A stretch of DNA of 64,000 nucleotides, taken from the NCBI GenBank assembly GCA_963733135.1, contig CAVTBX010000003.1, positions 277,526-341,525 of the forward strand, given 5' to 3'. The translations under genes and the position numbers were made by a program. This document shows, piece by piece, positions 15,891 to 24,558 of this stretch. Source of the stretch: CAVTBX01 sp963733135. GTDB lineage: Bacteria > Actinomycetota > Thermoleophilia > Gaiellales > Gaiellaceae. Position 1 is the first letter of the stretch. The number at the start of each line of letters is the position of its first letter. The notes beneath the pieces were generated by a model. The model saw only the letters and a program-made list of their open reading frames with translations, made no database searches and was not told the origin of the DNA.

Positions 15891-17405
15891 ATGGGAGCCA
15901 TCTGGGAGTTCATCCAAGACGTTCTCGGCGTGCTGTACATCTGGCTGCCGCTGATCTTCCTGGGTCTGCTGGTCTGGCTCATGTGGAAGGCGGTCGGCAT
16001 GATGCCCCGCGTCAAGCCGAACCTCGTGCAGCCCGCGTCCAAGTCTTCCGTGACCTGGGCGGACGTGGCAGGCGTGGACGAGGCCGCCTCCGAGCTCCAG
16101 GAGGTCGTCGACTTCCTGCTCGACCCGCGCCGGTTCGGGAAGCTCGGAGCCCGCGTTCCGAAGGGAATCCTGCTCTACGGCCCGCCGGGCACGGGCAAGA
16201 CGTTGCTCGCGAAGGCAGTTGCCAACGCCTCCGGCGCCAACTTCTACTCGCAGAGCGCCTCCGCGTTCGTCGAGATGTTCGCCGGCCTCGGCGCCTCCCG
16301 GATCCGCAAGCTCTTCGATACCGCTCGCAAGAACGCCCCGGCGATCGTCTTCATCGACGAGCTCGACGCGGTCGGGATGAAGCGCTCGGGGTCGAGCTTC
16401 AACCGTGAGCACGACCAGACGCTCAACCAGCTCCTCGTCGAGCTGGACGGGTTCGGTGGTAGCGACGAGGTGGTCATCGTCGGCGCCTCGAACCGGATCG
16501 AGGATCTCGATCCTGCTCTTCTTCGCCCCGGGCGGTTCGACCGGCAGGTCCTCGTCGCGCCGCCTGACCTTTTGGGTCGCGAGGCCATCCTCGAAGTACA
16601 CACGCGCGGCAAGCCGCTCTCGGACGACGTCCGACTCGATCAGCTTGCGCGACAGACTGCCGGCCTGACCGGAGCCGACCTCGCGAATGTCTGCAACGAA
16701 GCCGCGATTTTCGCCGGCCGTGCAGGCCGCACCGAGATCCTGAACGAGGACTTCGACGACGCCTTCGAGCGCGTGGTCGCCGGACTCCAGCAGCGCAAGA
16801 CCATGACCGAGAAGGAGAAGCGCGTCGTCGCCTACCACGAGGCCGGCCATGCTCTCGTGTCGCATCTCGTCGGCGAGCCGATGCCGGTGCAGAAGGTGAC
16901 GATCGTCTCCCGTGGGCAGGCCCTCGGCTACACGCTCCACATGCCGCAGGAGGACAGGTTCCTGCACACGAAGGAGGAGCTCGTCGATCGGATGAAGGTG
17001 CTCCTCGGCGGCCGGGCAGCCGAAGAGATCGTCTTCGGCGCCGTCACGAACGGCGCGGCGAACGACCTCGAGCGAGTGACGGCGATCGCCCGCTCGATGA
17101 TCTTCGAGTACGGCATGGGGGCGGAGGTGTCCTCCCGAACCGTGCGGGCCGACAACTACGCGCTTTCGGAGCAGACCAAGCAGCTTCGCGACGCCGAACA
17201 GTCACGCCTCACCGACGAGGCGTTCGCGGAGGCCGTTCGCCTTGTGAGCAAGCACCGGCGCTCGCTCGACACGCTCGCGCAGGCGCTCCTCGAGAAGGAG
17301 ACGATCGACCGCGAGGAGCTCTCCAAAATCCTCGTCGGCGTCGATCCCGATTCGCGCTCCAGTGACTCGGTCGGGATGCCGCGGGCCGTTTCGTTTCCCG
17401 ACTAA
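15891..17405 (+). CDS. ftsH: FtsH-like AAA+ zinc metalloprotease lacking the extracytoplasmic domain
   Basis: Membrane-anchored ATP-dependent protease, 504 residues. A single hydrophobic segment (about residues 10-35) leads straight into the AAA module: DVAGVDEA near 61, Walker A GPPGTGKT near 100, pore loop FVEMFAGLGASR near 125, Walker B IVFIDELDAVG near 153, SRH-type LLRPGRFDRQ near 208, then the zinc motif HEAGH near 323. Typical FtsH has two membrane segments with about 70 residues between them; here that domain is absent. ATG 15891 is used because the frame upstream covers repeat A2. Confidence 0.9.
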   Translation: MGAIWEFIQDVLGVLYIWLPLIFLGLLVWLMWKAVGMMPRVKPNLVQPASKSSVTWADVAGVDEAASELQEVVDFLLDPRRFGKLGARVPKGILLYGPPGTGKTLLAKAVANASGANFYSQSASAFVEMFAGLGASRIRKLFDTARKNAPAIVFIDELDAVGMKRSGSSFNREHDQTLNQLLVELDGFGGSDEVVIVGASNRIEDLDPALLRPGRFDRQVLVAPPDLLGREAILEVHTRGKPLSDDVRLDQLARQTAGLTGADLANVCNEAAIFAGRAGRTEILNEDFDDAFERVVAGLQQRKTMTEKEKRVVAYHEAGHALVSHLVGEPMPVQKVTIVSRGQALGYTLHMPQEDRFLHTKEELVDRMKVLLGGRAAEEIVFGAVTNGAANDLERVTAIARSMIFEYGMGAEVSSRTVRADNYALSEQTKQLRDAEQSRLTDEAFAEAVRLVSKHRRSLDTLAQALLEKETIDREELSKILVGVDPDSRSSDSVGMPRAVSFPD

Positions 17406-17435
17406 CTCACGCAGCGTTTACTAAGGGCTTGCGCG

Positions 17436-17556
17436 CGTGAACGCAACCGGCTCCGCCGGCTGCTCCATACGAATCGCGCGCGGTGAACGGAACGGCTGTG
17501 CCGTTCCTCCATACGAATCGCGCGAGAAGCGGCGCGATTCGCCCGCCGCTGTGCGG
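17436..17556 (+). repeat. Family A palindromic repeat, copy A3 (one and a half units)
   Basis: An ACCGGC-type hairpin with a TCCATACGAATCGC segment (17445-17480) is followed by a complete unit: GGAACGGC 17489-17496 with 17500-17507, CGAATCGCGC 17514-17523 with GCGCGATTCG 17532-17541, and a CCGC-type hairpin. Compared with A1, the CGAATCGC stem has changed two pairs on both sides, keeping pairing. It lies between ftsH and mce. Confidence 0.8.
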
Positions 17557-17605
17557 CTCCAACACCGCGGCCTCCGCTGCGTGGCCTCCGGGTAGCATCC
17601 CCGCG

Positions 17606-18007
17606 GTGCAGGTGCATGGTGTCCACCACGTTTGCATGGCCGTCGACGACCTCGAAGGGGCAGTCAGGATTTACAAGCGGTTGTTCGGGGCCGAGGTCGA
17701 GCTGCGCGACCGCGTCGAGGAGCAGGGCGTGGACGCGGTCTACCTCCGCGTCGGCGGCGGTCGCGTGGAGCTGGTCTCGCCGCTTGGGGACGACACGCCC
17801 GTCGGCAAGTTCCTGGCGAAGCGCGGCCCGGGCGTGCATCACGTCGCCTTCGAGGTCGACGACGTGCACGCCGCCGCCCGCGAGCTCGCAGCGTCGGGTG
17901 CGGACGTGATCGACCCCGAGCCACGCCCCGGCCTCGGCGGCAAGGAGGTCGTCTTCCTGCATCCGGACACGCTGGGCGGCGTGCTGGCGGAGGTCGTCGG
18001 TGGCTAA
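17606..18007 (+). CDS. mce: Methylmalonyl-CoA epimerase (VOC superfamily)
   Basis: Interconverts the 2R and 2S forms of methylmalonyl-CoA in propionate metabolism. The protein has 133 residues with a VOC fold: GVHHVCMAVDDLEGAV at the N-terminus (metal His 7), ELVSPLGDDTPVGKFL near 56, GPGVHHVAFEVDDV near 77 (metal His) and GGVLAEVV at the end (metal Glu). The SPLGDDTPVGKFL stretch is characteristic of epimerases among VOC proteins. GTG 17606 places the conserved start correctly. It overlaps the next gene by eight bases. No mutase gene is in the window. Confidence 0.88.
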   Translation: MQVHGVHHVCMAVDDLEGAVRIYKRLFGAEVELRDRVEEQGVDAVYLRVGGGRVELVSPLGDDTPVGKFLAKRGPGVHHVAFEVDDVHAAARELAASGADVIDPEPRPGLGGKEVVFLHPDTLGGVLAEVVGG

Positions 18008-18233
18008 AGGCGAGCGGACACGGCTCGAGATCGCCTTCGAGGGTGGCCAGATCGTCGGGGCGCTCGTCACAGCCGAGGCTGCGGACGGTCTTGCCGAAGC
18101 GCTCGGTACCGACTCGGACGGTTCGCACGAGCTCGAGGCCGAGGACGGCACGTACGTGCTTCCGCTCGCACGGATCGTCTACGTGAAGCGCTTCTCGCGC
18201 GAGACGACGATCGGGTTCGGCGGCATCGGCTAG
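18000..18233 (+). CDS. Small conserved-looking protein of unknown function
   Basis: 77-residue soluble protein starting at GTG 18000 inside the end of mce, so probably co-translated with it. It is acidic and strand-rich (RLEIAFEGGQIVGALV, YVLPLARIVYVKRFSRE), with no cysteine pair, signal peptide or membrane segment. I recognise no family. Overlap with mce and normal local codon use make it a likely real gene. Confidence 0.6.
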   Translation: MAKGERTRLEIAFEGGQIVGALVTAEAADGLAEALGTDSDGSHELEAEDGTYVLPLARIVYVKRFSRETTIGFGGIG

Positions 18234-18289
18234 GACCTGGCGCCCTCCGGGTAGGTCAGCGCCGCCGCCTCGCTAGCCTCCTGCGCGGC

Positions 18290-19228
18290 ATGGCGCTCGA
18301 AGTCGGCATCGTCGGTCTCCCGAACGCCGGGAAGACCACGCTCTTCAACGCGCTGACGCGCGCCGGCGCCGAGATCACCGCCTACGCGACGGTCTCGGAG
18401 AAGGCCAACGTCGGGATGGCGCCCATCGCTGACGAGCGTCTCGGGCAGGTCGCCGCCGTCGTCGGGGCGCGCAAGGTGACGCCGGCGGCCGTCAGGGTCG
18501 TCGACGTGCCCGGGACGGGGCGAGCGCTCCTCGGCAACCTTCGTGAGGTCGACGCGCTTCTCACCGTCCTGAACGGCTGGGGAGCGGACGCCGACCCGGC
18601 AGCCGATCGGGAGACGATCGAGCTCGAGCTCCTGTTGGCCGACCGAGAGCATGTCGAGCGTCGACTCGAGCGAGTCGAGAAGCAGGCGAAATCGGGCGAC
18701 GCGACGTTGCGGGCCGAGGCGGAGGAGTTACGCGGCGTTCTTGCGCACCTGGATGCGGGCTCGTCGCTCCGGGAGTGGCCGCGCGAGCTGCCGCCCGAGC
18801 TCGAACCGTTGACGACGAAGCCGATCATCGAGGTCGCGAACGGGCCGCGGGGTCTCGACGCGAAGCTCGAAGCGGAGCTTGCCGAGCTCTCCGACGAGGA
18901 GGCACGGGAGTTCCGCGACGGCCCGTCGGCTCTCGAGGAGATCGTCAGGCGCCTCTTCGCGGCGCTCGCTCTGCTGAGCTTCTTCACGGCGAGCGACAAG
19001 GAAACGCGTGCGTGGACGCTCCGCCGCGGCCAGACTGCTCTCGACGCCGCAGCGACTATCCACACGGACATCGCGCGCGGATTCATCCGCTGCGAGGTGA
19101 TCCGGTGGGGCGACCTCGTCGAGTGCGGCTCCCACGCCGAGGCAGCCCGCCGCGGCCTTCAACGCCTCGAGGGCAAGAGCTACGCGGTCGAGGACGGAGA
19201 CGTACTCAACGTCCGCTTCAACGTCTGA
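18290..19228 (+). CDS. ychF: YchF/Obg-like P-loop NTPase, compact variant
   Basis: Ribosome-associated NTPase of the YchF/OLA1 type. It has a G1 loop GLPNAGKTTLFNALT (residues 7-21), a central coiled-coil region (about 105-145), and a C-terminal TGS-like part with ALLSFFTASDKETRAW, IHTDIARGFIRCEV and VEDGDVLNVRFNV. At 312 residues it is about 50 shorter than usual. The G3 region reads VVDVPGTGRALLGNLRE, skipping the usual DIAGLV...GEGLGN stretch, and the base-specificity loop VANGPRGLD lacks the usual acidic residue. Nucleotide handling may therefore differ from canonical YchF. Confidence 0.82.
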   Translation: MALEVGIVGLPNAGKTTLFNALTRAGAEITAYATVSEKANVGMAPIADERLGQVAAVVGARKVTPAAVRVVDVPGTGRALLGNLREVDALLTVLNGWGADADPAADRETIELELLLADREHVERRLERVEKQAKSGDATLRAEAEELRGVLAHLDAGSSLREWPRELPPELEPLTTKPIIEVANGPRGLDAKLEAELAELSDEEAREFRDGPSALEEIVRRLFAALALLSFFTASDKETRAWTLRRGQTALDAAATIHTDIARGFIRCEVIRWGDLVECGSHAEAARRGLQRLEGKSYAVEDGDVLNVRFNV

Positions 19229-19285
19229 CCTGGCCTCGACGAACCTGTCCCGGGGACAGTCCCCGAGACGTGGCCGAGAAGGTCA
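19226..19285. terminator. Inverted repeat between convergent stops (possible bidirectional terminator)
   Basis: TGACCT 19226-19231 pairs with AGGTCA 19280-19285, placing the stop codons of both convergent genes in one stem. Inside, GGGGAC 19252-19257 pairs with GTCCCC 19259-19264 around a single A. No T-run is present, so a terminator role is inferred. Confidence 0.45.
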
Positions 19286-20503
19286 GGTGAGCTGCCAGGC
19301 GTCGTCCCGCAGGATCGGGATAGCGGCTCCACCTGTTTCGATCCCATCCACCTCGACCTCGGGGCCGCCGATCATGAAGTCGACGTGGAGGGCGGACTGG
19401 GAGACTCCGAGCTCGGTGAGCTCCGCTTCGCTCCGCCCGTCGGCGCCCTCGACGAGACCCGCGAAGCCCCCTCCGTAGGCGATGTGGGAGGTCGCGTTCT
19501 CGTCGAAGAGCGTGTCGTAGAAGACGATGCCGAGCCCGCCGACCCGCGACGAGCCGTCGACGAGCGCGACCTCGCCGAGCGTGCCGGAGCCCGAGTCCGT
19601 GGCCACCTGGCCGCGAACGACCTCGGCCCCGGAGCTCGCCTGCACGTCGACGACCTGCCCGCCCTGGAAGCGCAGCTCGAGCCCCTCGACGAGCGCACCC
19701 TCCGTCAGAAGCGGCCGGGTCGAGCGCACCGTTCCCTCCGTCCGCCGTGCATCCGGCGTCGTGAAGACCTCCTCGGTCGGCAGATTCGGGATGTGCTTTC
19801 GGCCCCACGCCGTCGTCTCGTGCGCGCTCTGCCAGCTGGCGCCCTCGTGCAGGCCGACGGTTAGGTCGGTACCCGGGCCGCGGAAGCGAAGCGCGTCGAA
19901 CCGCCGCTCGTTCAGGAGTCGAGCCCGCTCGGCGAGCCGCTCGATGTGCTCCTGCCACGCCGCGACGGGGTCGGGCTCGTCGAGGCGAACGGTGTGCGCG
20001 ATCGCGTCCCAGAGCCGCTCGACGTCAGGCTCCCCGAAGACCTCCTCCGCCCAGCCAGGAGTGGGATAGCCGACGATCGTCCAGTTCACGAGCCGCTCAT
20101 CGATCTGCTTGAACGCGAGCTTGGATTCCTCCGTCCGTCTCGCCCGCGCCAGAAGGCCTCCGTCGACGTCGTCGAAGAGGTGCGGATCCGGGTGCCCACG
20201 GACAAGGAGCAGTGCGCCCCGATCGCCGAACGCGTGCAAGCGCGTCAAGACCCAGGGCGGCGTCCATCCGATTACGTCGTCGTGAGCGCCGTCGACCATC
20301 GCGCGGCGCACCTGCTCGTCCTCGTACCAGACGTCGACGTAGCGCGCGCCTCGCGCATAGGCGGCTCGGGTGAGCGCGCGAACGAACGGCGCATGCTCCA
20401 GGTACCCCGTGAGCTCGAGGTCTTGGCCCGGCTCGAGGTTGATGCCGACCTCGAGCACGAGCTCTGCATAGGCCGCGAGCCGCGCCTCTAGGTCAGCTGC
20501 CAC
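19283..20503 (-). CDS. M29-family aminopeptidase, downstream paralogue
   Basis: Metal-dependent leucyl-type aminopeptidase of 406 residues (AmpS/AmpT family). Conserved are NLEPGQDL near residue 21, the NLPTEEVFTTPD metal-ligand stretch near 250, TLGEVALVDGSS near 315, FYDTLFDENATSHIAYG near 332 and LHVDFMIGGPE near 372, covering the known Glu, His, Tyr and Asp ligands. It is about 60% alike by eye to the upstream gene and overlaps it by 16 bp. GTG 20503 is the start. The pair probably arose by tandem duplication. Confidence 0.9.
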   Translation of the reverse strand: MAADLEARLAAYAELVLEVGINLEPGQDLELTGYLEHAPFVRALTRAAYARGARYVDVWYEDEQVRRAMVDGAHDDVIGWTPPWVLTRLHAFGDRGALLLVRGHPDPHLFDDVDGGLLARARRTEESKLAFKQIDERLVNWTIVGYPTPGWAEEVFGEPDVERLWDAIAHTVRLDEPDPVAAWQEHIERLAERARLLNERRFDALRFRGPGTDLTVGLHEGASWQSAHETTAWGRKHIPNLPTEEVFTTPDARRTEGTVRSTRPLLTEGALVEGLELRFQGGQVVDVQASSGAEVVRGQVATDSGSGTLGEVALVDGSSRVGGLGIVFYDTLFDENATSHIAYGGGFAGLVEGADGRSEAELTELGVSQSALHVDFMIGGPEVEVDGIETGGAAIPILRDDAWQLT

Positions 20504-21702
20504 TCGTCGTCCCGCAGGATCGGGACTGCCGCGCCGCCCGCCTCGAGCCCGTCCACCTCGATCTCGGGCCCGCCGATCATGAAATCCGTGTGAACGGAGG
20601 ACTGCGAGACGCCGAGCTCGCTCTGCTCGTCGGGCGTCCGCTCCTCGGCACCCGGGACATTCGCGGCAAAGCCCTGGCCGTACGCGATGTGACAGGTCGC
20701 GTTCTCGTCGAAGAGCGTGTTGAAGAACGTCAGGCCAGTCTCCCCGACGCGGGACGAGCCGTCGACGAGCGCGACCTCCCCGAGCGTCTTCGCACCCTCG
20801 TCCTGTTCCATCTGCTCCCGGACGACGTCGGCGCCCTTCGTCGCGTCGACGTGAACGGCGCGGCCGCCCTGGAAGCGCACCTCGAGCCCCTCGACGATCT
20901 TCCCCTGGGCCACGAGTGGGCGGGTGGAGCGGACGACACCTTCCGTGCGCCTGAAGTCGGGTGTCGTGAAGACCTCCTCGGTCGGCATGTTCACGATGTG
21001 GAAGAGCCCCCAGTGCGTCGCGTTGCCGGCCGAGAGCCAGCGCGTGTCCCGGTGGAGGCCGACCGTGAGATCCGTCCCGGGCCCTCGGAAGCGGACCGCG
21101 TCGAACGCTCGCGCCTCGAGGGCGCGCGCCCTTGCCTTCAGGTTCTCGGCGTGCTGACGCCAGGCGGCGACGGGGTCGGGCTCGTCGAGGCGGACTGCGT
21201 GTGCGATCGCGTCCCAGAGCCGTTCTACGTCCGGTTCGCCGAAGATCGTCCTGGCCCAGCCCTCGGTCGGGACGGCGACGATGGCCCAGTTGACCTTCCC
21301 GGTCGTCCGCTGATCGAGCATGACCTTCGTGAGGTCGGACTTCCGCGAGCGGCCGACCCGGGCCGCGTCGACGTCGTCGAAGAGGTGCGGGTCGGGGTGC
21401 CCGTGGATCGAGAGCGAGGCGCCGCGGTCGTCGATCGAGTGCTGGCGCTCGAGCTGCCAGGGCGGCGTCCAGCCGATCACTTCCTCGGGCCCGAGCTCGA
21501 TCATCGCCTTGCGAACGTGCTCGTCCTCGTACATGACGTCGACGTAGCGGACGCCGGCCGCATACGCGGCTCGGGTGACGGCGCGGGCGAACTCGGCGTT
21601 CTCGGGGAAGCTCTGGATCTCGAGGTTCTGCCCGGGCTCGAGCGCGAGGCCCACCTCGACGACGAGGCGCGCATACGCGTCGAGGCGCTCGTCGCCGCTC
21701 AT
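20488..21702 (-). CDS. M29-family aminopeptidase, upstream paralogue
   Basis: Second M29 aminopeptidase, 404 residues, with the same motifs: NLEIQSFPENAEFARA at the N-terminus, NMPTEEVFTTPD, TLGEVALVDGSS, FFNTLFDENATCHIAYG and VHTDFMIGGPE. ATG 21702 follows the YhaM-like gene by 15 bp, so yhaM, this gene and its paralogue form a minus-strand operon. The two enzymes differ mainly in the middle third, which may reflect different substrate preference. Confidence 0.9.
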   Translation of the reverse strand: MSGDERLDAYARLVVEVGLALEPGQNLEIQSFPENAEFARAVTRAAYAAGVRYVDVMYEDEHVRKAMIELGPEEVIGWTPPWQLERQHSIDDRGASLSIHGHPDPHLFDDVDAARVGRSRKSDLTKVMLDQRTTGKVNWAIVAVPTEGWARTIFGEPDVERLWDAIAHAVRLDEPDPVAAWRQHAENLKARARALEARAFDAVRFRGPGTDLTVGLHRDTRWLSAGNATHWGLFHIVNMPTEEVFTTPDFRRTEGVVRSTRPLVAQGKIVEGLEVRFQGGRAVHVDATKGADVVREQMEQDEGAKTLGEVALVDGSSRVGETGLTFFNTLFDENATCHIAYGQGFAANVPGAEERTPDEQSELGVSQSSVHTDFMIGGPEIEVDGLEAGGAAVPILRDDEWQLT

Positions 21703-21717
21703 GGCGCGGATGCTATG

Positions 21718-22560
21718 TCACGCGGATTCCACCGGTCGCGTTGCCGCGACGGCGTCGAGCTGGTTCGCGTGAACGAGCACGGCGGCCTCGGCCGTCCGAG
21801 CGGCCCTCGCGTCGTGGTGCGTCGCGACGCAGTGGAGAAGCTCCGACCGGGCCGCTCCGTCCACGGCCGCCGCGCGCTCCTCGATCAGCCGCAGGCCGAG
21901 ATGGACATGGCCGAGGAGCTTGCCTTCGCGGGTCGGCTGGAAGAGCGGCCCGCGGTCGAGCTCCCGAACGCGTCCAGCGTCGTGGAGGAGGGCGGCGGCG
22001 AGCAGGAGGTCATGGCGAAGGCGCCGGTGGAGACCAGCGACCTCGCGGCAGAGCGTCGCCACGCCGACCGTGTGCTCCAAGAGACCGCCGGCGTAGGAGT
22101 GGTGCCCGTCCGGGGTCGCCGGGAGGCTCCGGAGCCGCGAGCGGAAATCAGCGTCGTCCACAAAGCTTTCAACCAGCTCGCGGAGTCCTGCGTGGGTGAT
22201 CTCGCCGGCGAGGAACTCAAGAAACCCGTCGAGCTCGTCGAGATCCCGGCGGGCTGCCGGGACGAGCTCGGCCGGGTCTGCATCGGTCTTCTCGAGCGTC
22301 CGCAGGTCGAGCTGGAGCCGGTCCCGAAATCGCTCGACTCGGCCGAGGACACGCACCGCGTCGCCCTCGTCGAAGCGCTCCGCCAGGACTTCGACGTCGC
22401 TCCACACCCGCGCCTCGATCCGCCCGCTCGGATCGACGAGCTCGAGCGCCAGATACGGGCTCCCGGTCCTCGTCTTGAGCCGCTGCTTCCGTGCGACGGC
22501 GAAGACGCCTTCGATCACGCGATCCTCGGCCAGCTCAGCGATCGGAGTCGCGACGCTCAC
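21718..22560 (-). CDS. YhaM-like OB-fold plus HD-domain 3'-5' exoribonuclease
   Basis: 280 residues in two parts: an N-terminal OB-fold (about 10-95: VIEGVFAVARKQRLKTRTG, YLALELVDPSGRIEARVW) and a C-terminal HD phosphohydrolase domain (about 140-270: HHSYAGGLLEHTVGV, ALLHDAGRVREL, with a later LLHCVATHHD). This is the YhaM/Cbf1 arrangement, a nuclease that trims single-stranded RNA or DNA. GTG 22560 precedes SVATPIAEL; the long frame upstream is a shadow of the divergent DUF1015 gene. First gene of the minus-strand operon. Confidence 0.85.
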   Translation of the reverse strand: MSVATPIAELAEDRVIEGVFAVARKQRLKTRTGSPYLALELVDPSGRIEARVWSDVEVLAERFDEGDAVRVLGRVERFRDRLQLDLRTLEKTDADPAELVPAARRDLDELDGFLEFLAGEITHAGLRELVESFVDDADFRSRLRSLPATPDGHHSYAGGLLEHTVGVATLCREVAGLHRRLRHDLLLAAALLHDAGRVRELDRGPLFQPTREGKLLGHVHLGLRLIEERAAAVDGAARSELLHCVATHHDARAARTAEAAVLVHANQLDAVAATRPVESA

Positions 22561-22602
22561 GTCGCAACTGTATGGAGGGAGCCGGATGCTAGCGTCCGTC
22601 CG

Positions 22603-23731
22603 GTGGCTGCCCTGAAGGCGTTTCGCGCGCTTCGCTACGACCCTGGAAGGGCCGGCTCGCTCGACCGCCTGGTGGCTCCTCCGCACGACGTCATCGGGCG
22701 GAACCTCGAGGCGAGCTTGCTCGCCGAGAGCCCGTGGAACGCGGTCCGGCTCGTGCGCCCGGCGACGCCGCGAGCGGCGGTCACCGACCTCGAGGCCTGG
22801 AAGGCGGACGGCATCCTCGTCCGCGAGGAGCGTCCGGCCGTCTGGCTCCTCGAGCAGCGCTTCACCGGGCCCGACGGAGTGGAGCGAACGCGCCGTGGGC
22901 TCGTGGCCCGGGTCCGGCTCGAGCCTTACTCGACCGGCAGGATCCTGCCTCACGAGCGGACGTTCTCGAGGTCGAAGTCCAAGCGGCTCGCGCTCATCCG
23001 TGCGACGCGGACGAAGCTCTCGCCGGTCTTGCTCCTGCATGGCGGCGACGGGCCCAGGCCCGCCGATGGGGAGCCCGACCTCGAGGCGACGCTCGCCGGT
23101 GCGCAGTCGCGCCTGTGGAGGATCGACGATCCGGCCGAGATCGACGCAGCGACGGCAGCCGTGCGCGGCCGGCTCGTGATTGCCGACGGTCACCATCGCT
23201 ACGAGACCGCGCTTCGCTTCCACGAGGAGGACGGCGCCGAAGAGAGCGCCTACGTCCTGGCGGTCCTGGTCGCCCGCGACGACCCCGGGCTCGTGGTGTT
23301 TCCCACGCACCGACTCACACGGGTCGAGCCCGAGCTGAACGGGAGCATGCGGCAGACGCCGCTCTCCGGCGGTGCGGACGAGGCTCTCGAGCGACTCGGT
23401 GCGGTGCCCCGCGATCGCGCCGCGTTCGTCCTCGTCGAGCGGGAGCGCACGGTGCTCGCCGAGAGCGACCCGACCGGGCGATCCCCTCGAGGATCTCGAC
23501 ACGACCGCGGTCTCGCGCGTCGCCACCGGTCCGCTCGGATACACGGCCTACGCCGCCGAGGCCGAGGCCGCAGTCAGAGACGGAAGGGCCGCCGCGGCGT
23601 TGCTCGTCCGGCCGCCCGCGATGGAGCAGATCGAGGCGGTCGCGCTCGCGGGAGGGACGATGCCCGAGAAGTCGACGTACTTCTTCCCGAAGCTCCTCTC
23701 CGGCCTTGTGTTCTCTCCGCTCGACGAATGA
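22603..23731 (+). CDS. DUF1015-family protein, one apparent frameshift
   Basis: Member of DUF1015, a conserved family of unknown biochemical role. Signatures are FRALRYDPGRAGSLDRLVAPPHDVI at the N-terminus (shown in part), YSTGRILPHERTF near 110, IADGHHRYETALRF near 193 and the terminal MPEKSTYFFPKLLSGLV. GTG 22603 is the start. The frame slips at about 23476-23478 in a GGG run; deleting one G joins VLAESDPTG to DPLEDLDTTAV and gives a normal end at 23731. The divergent partner is the YhaM-like gene; the stop overlaps the next start. Confidence 0.82.
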
Positions 23732-24558
23732 CGGGCTGGCTCGAGGTCTGCCGTGACGCCGCTTCCGCGGTGCGGGACGAGCTCGCGGGTCTTCCGACCC
23801 GCACCGAGCGCGAACCCGGCCTCGGGACCGGCGTCGGCGGCGACGAGACGACGGTGATCGACGACGCTGCGGAGCGGGCGATCGTGGCGCGTCTCGAGGA
23901 GGTACACCGGGACGGCGTCGACTTCACGCTCGTCTCGGAGGAGCTCGGCGAGCGGCGCTATGGAACCGGGGCCGACGAGCTCACGGTCGTGGTCGACCCG
24001 ATCGACGGGAGCGTGAACGCGAAGCGGGGCATCCCGTTCTTCGCCGTCTCGATCGCGGTGGCGGAGGGGCAGACCATGGACGACGTCGTCTTCGGCTACG
24101 TGGTCGATCTGGGGAACGGCGAGGAGTGGACGGCCCGCCGTGGCGAGGGCGCGTTTCTGGACGGCGAGCCGCTCCGAGGGCCGGGCCCAAAGCAGCCGAT
24201 CGAGATCCTCGACTTCGAGGCGACGACGACCACGCTCGTCGCGGAACAGGCACCGATGCTCTGTGATTACGCAGAGCGCCTGCGAGTGATGGGCTCGCTT
24301 GCACTTTCCCTATGCCATCTGGCCGCCGGCCGAGTGGACGCGGTGTGCTCACTGAAGCCGTGCCGCTCGGTCGACGTCGCAGCCGCGCAGCTTCTCGTCC
24401 GGGAACGCGGTCTCGCGCTCGAGCTCCCGGACGCCGCGCCGTTCGGCGAGGCGCCGCTCGACCTCGTTCCTCGGTCGCGAGTCGTCGCCGGGAGCACGCC
24501 AGAGGTCTGTGCGGAGCTCGCTAGTCGCCTCGGCGCAGCCGCTCGAGCCGCCCCATGA
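23728..24558 (+). CDS. Inositol monophosphatase-family phosphatase
   Basis: 276-residue Mg-dependent sugar phosphatase of the IMPase/FBPase-like family. The ligand motifs are VSEELGE near residue 71, DPIDGSVNAKRGIPFF near 91 and a late SVDVAAAQLLVRE near 212 that stands where WDxAA is usual, with Ser in place of Trp. The DPIDGS form occurs in archaeal-type inositol/fructose bisphosphatases, so the substrate is open. ATG 23728 overlaps the DUF1015 stop. The 3' end overlaps the convergent acetyltransferase by 38 bp. Confidence 0.82.
   Translation: MTGWLEVCRDAASAVRDELAGLPTRTEREPGLGTGVGGDETTVIDDAAERAIVARLEEVHRDGVDFTLVSEELGERRYGTGADELTVVVDPIDGSVNAKRGIPFFAVSIAVAEGQTMDDVVFGYVVDLGNGEEWTARRGEGAFLDGEPLRGPGPKQPIEILDFEATTTTLVAEQAPMLCDYAERLRVMGSLALSLCHLAAGRVDAVCSLKPCRSVDVAAAQLLVRERGLALELPDAAPFGEAPLDLVPRSRVVAGSTPEVCAELASRLGAAARAAP

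Noticed and set aside
21718..23544. A 608-codon minus-strand frame extending the YhaM-like gene
   Set aside because: Everything upstream of GTG 22560 is antisense to the DUF1015 gene and is arginine-rich shadow sequence.
20590..24558. A 1322-codon plus-strand open frame
   Set aside because: Its first two thirds are antisense to the M29 aminopeptidase and YhaM-like genes; only the DUF1015 and inositol-phosphatase parts at its end are real.
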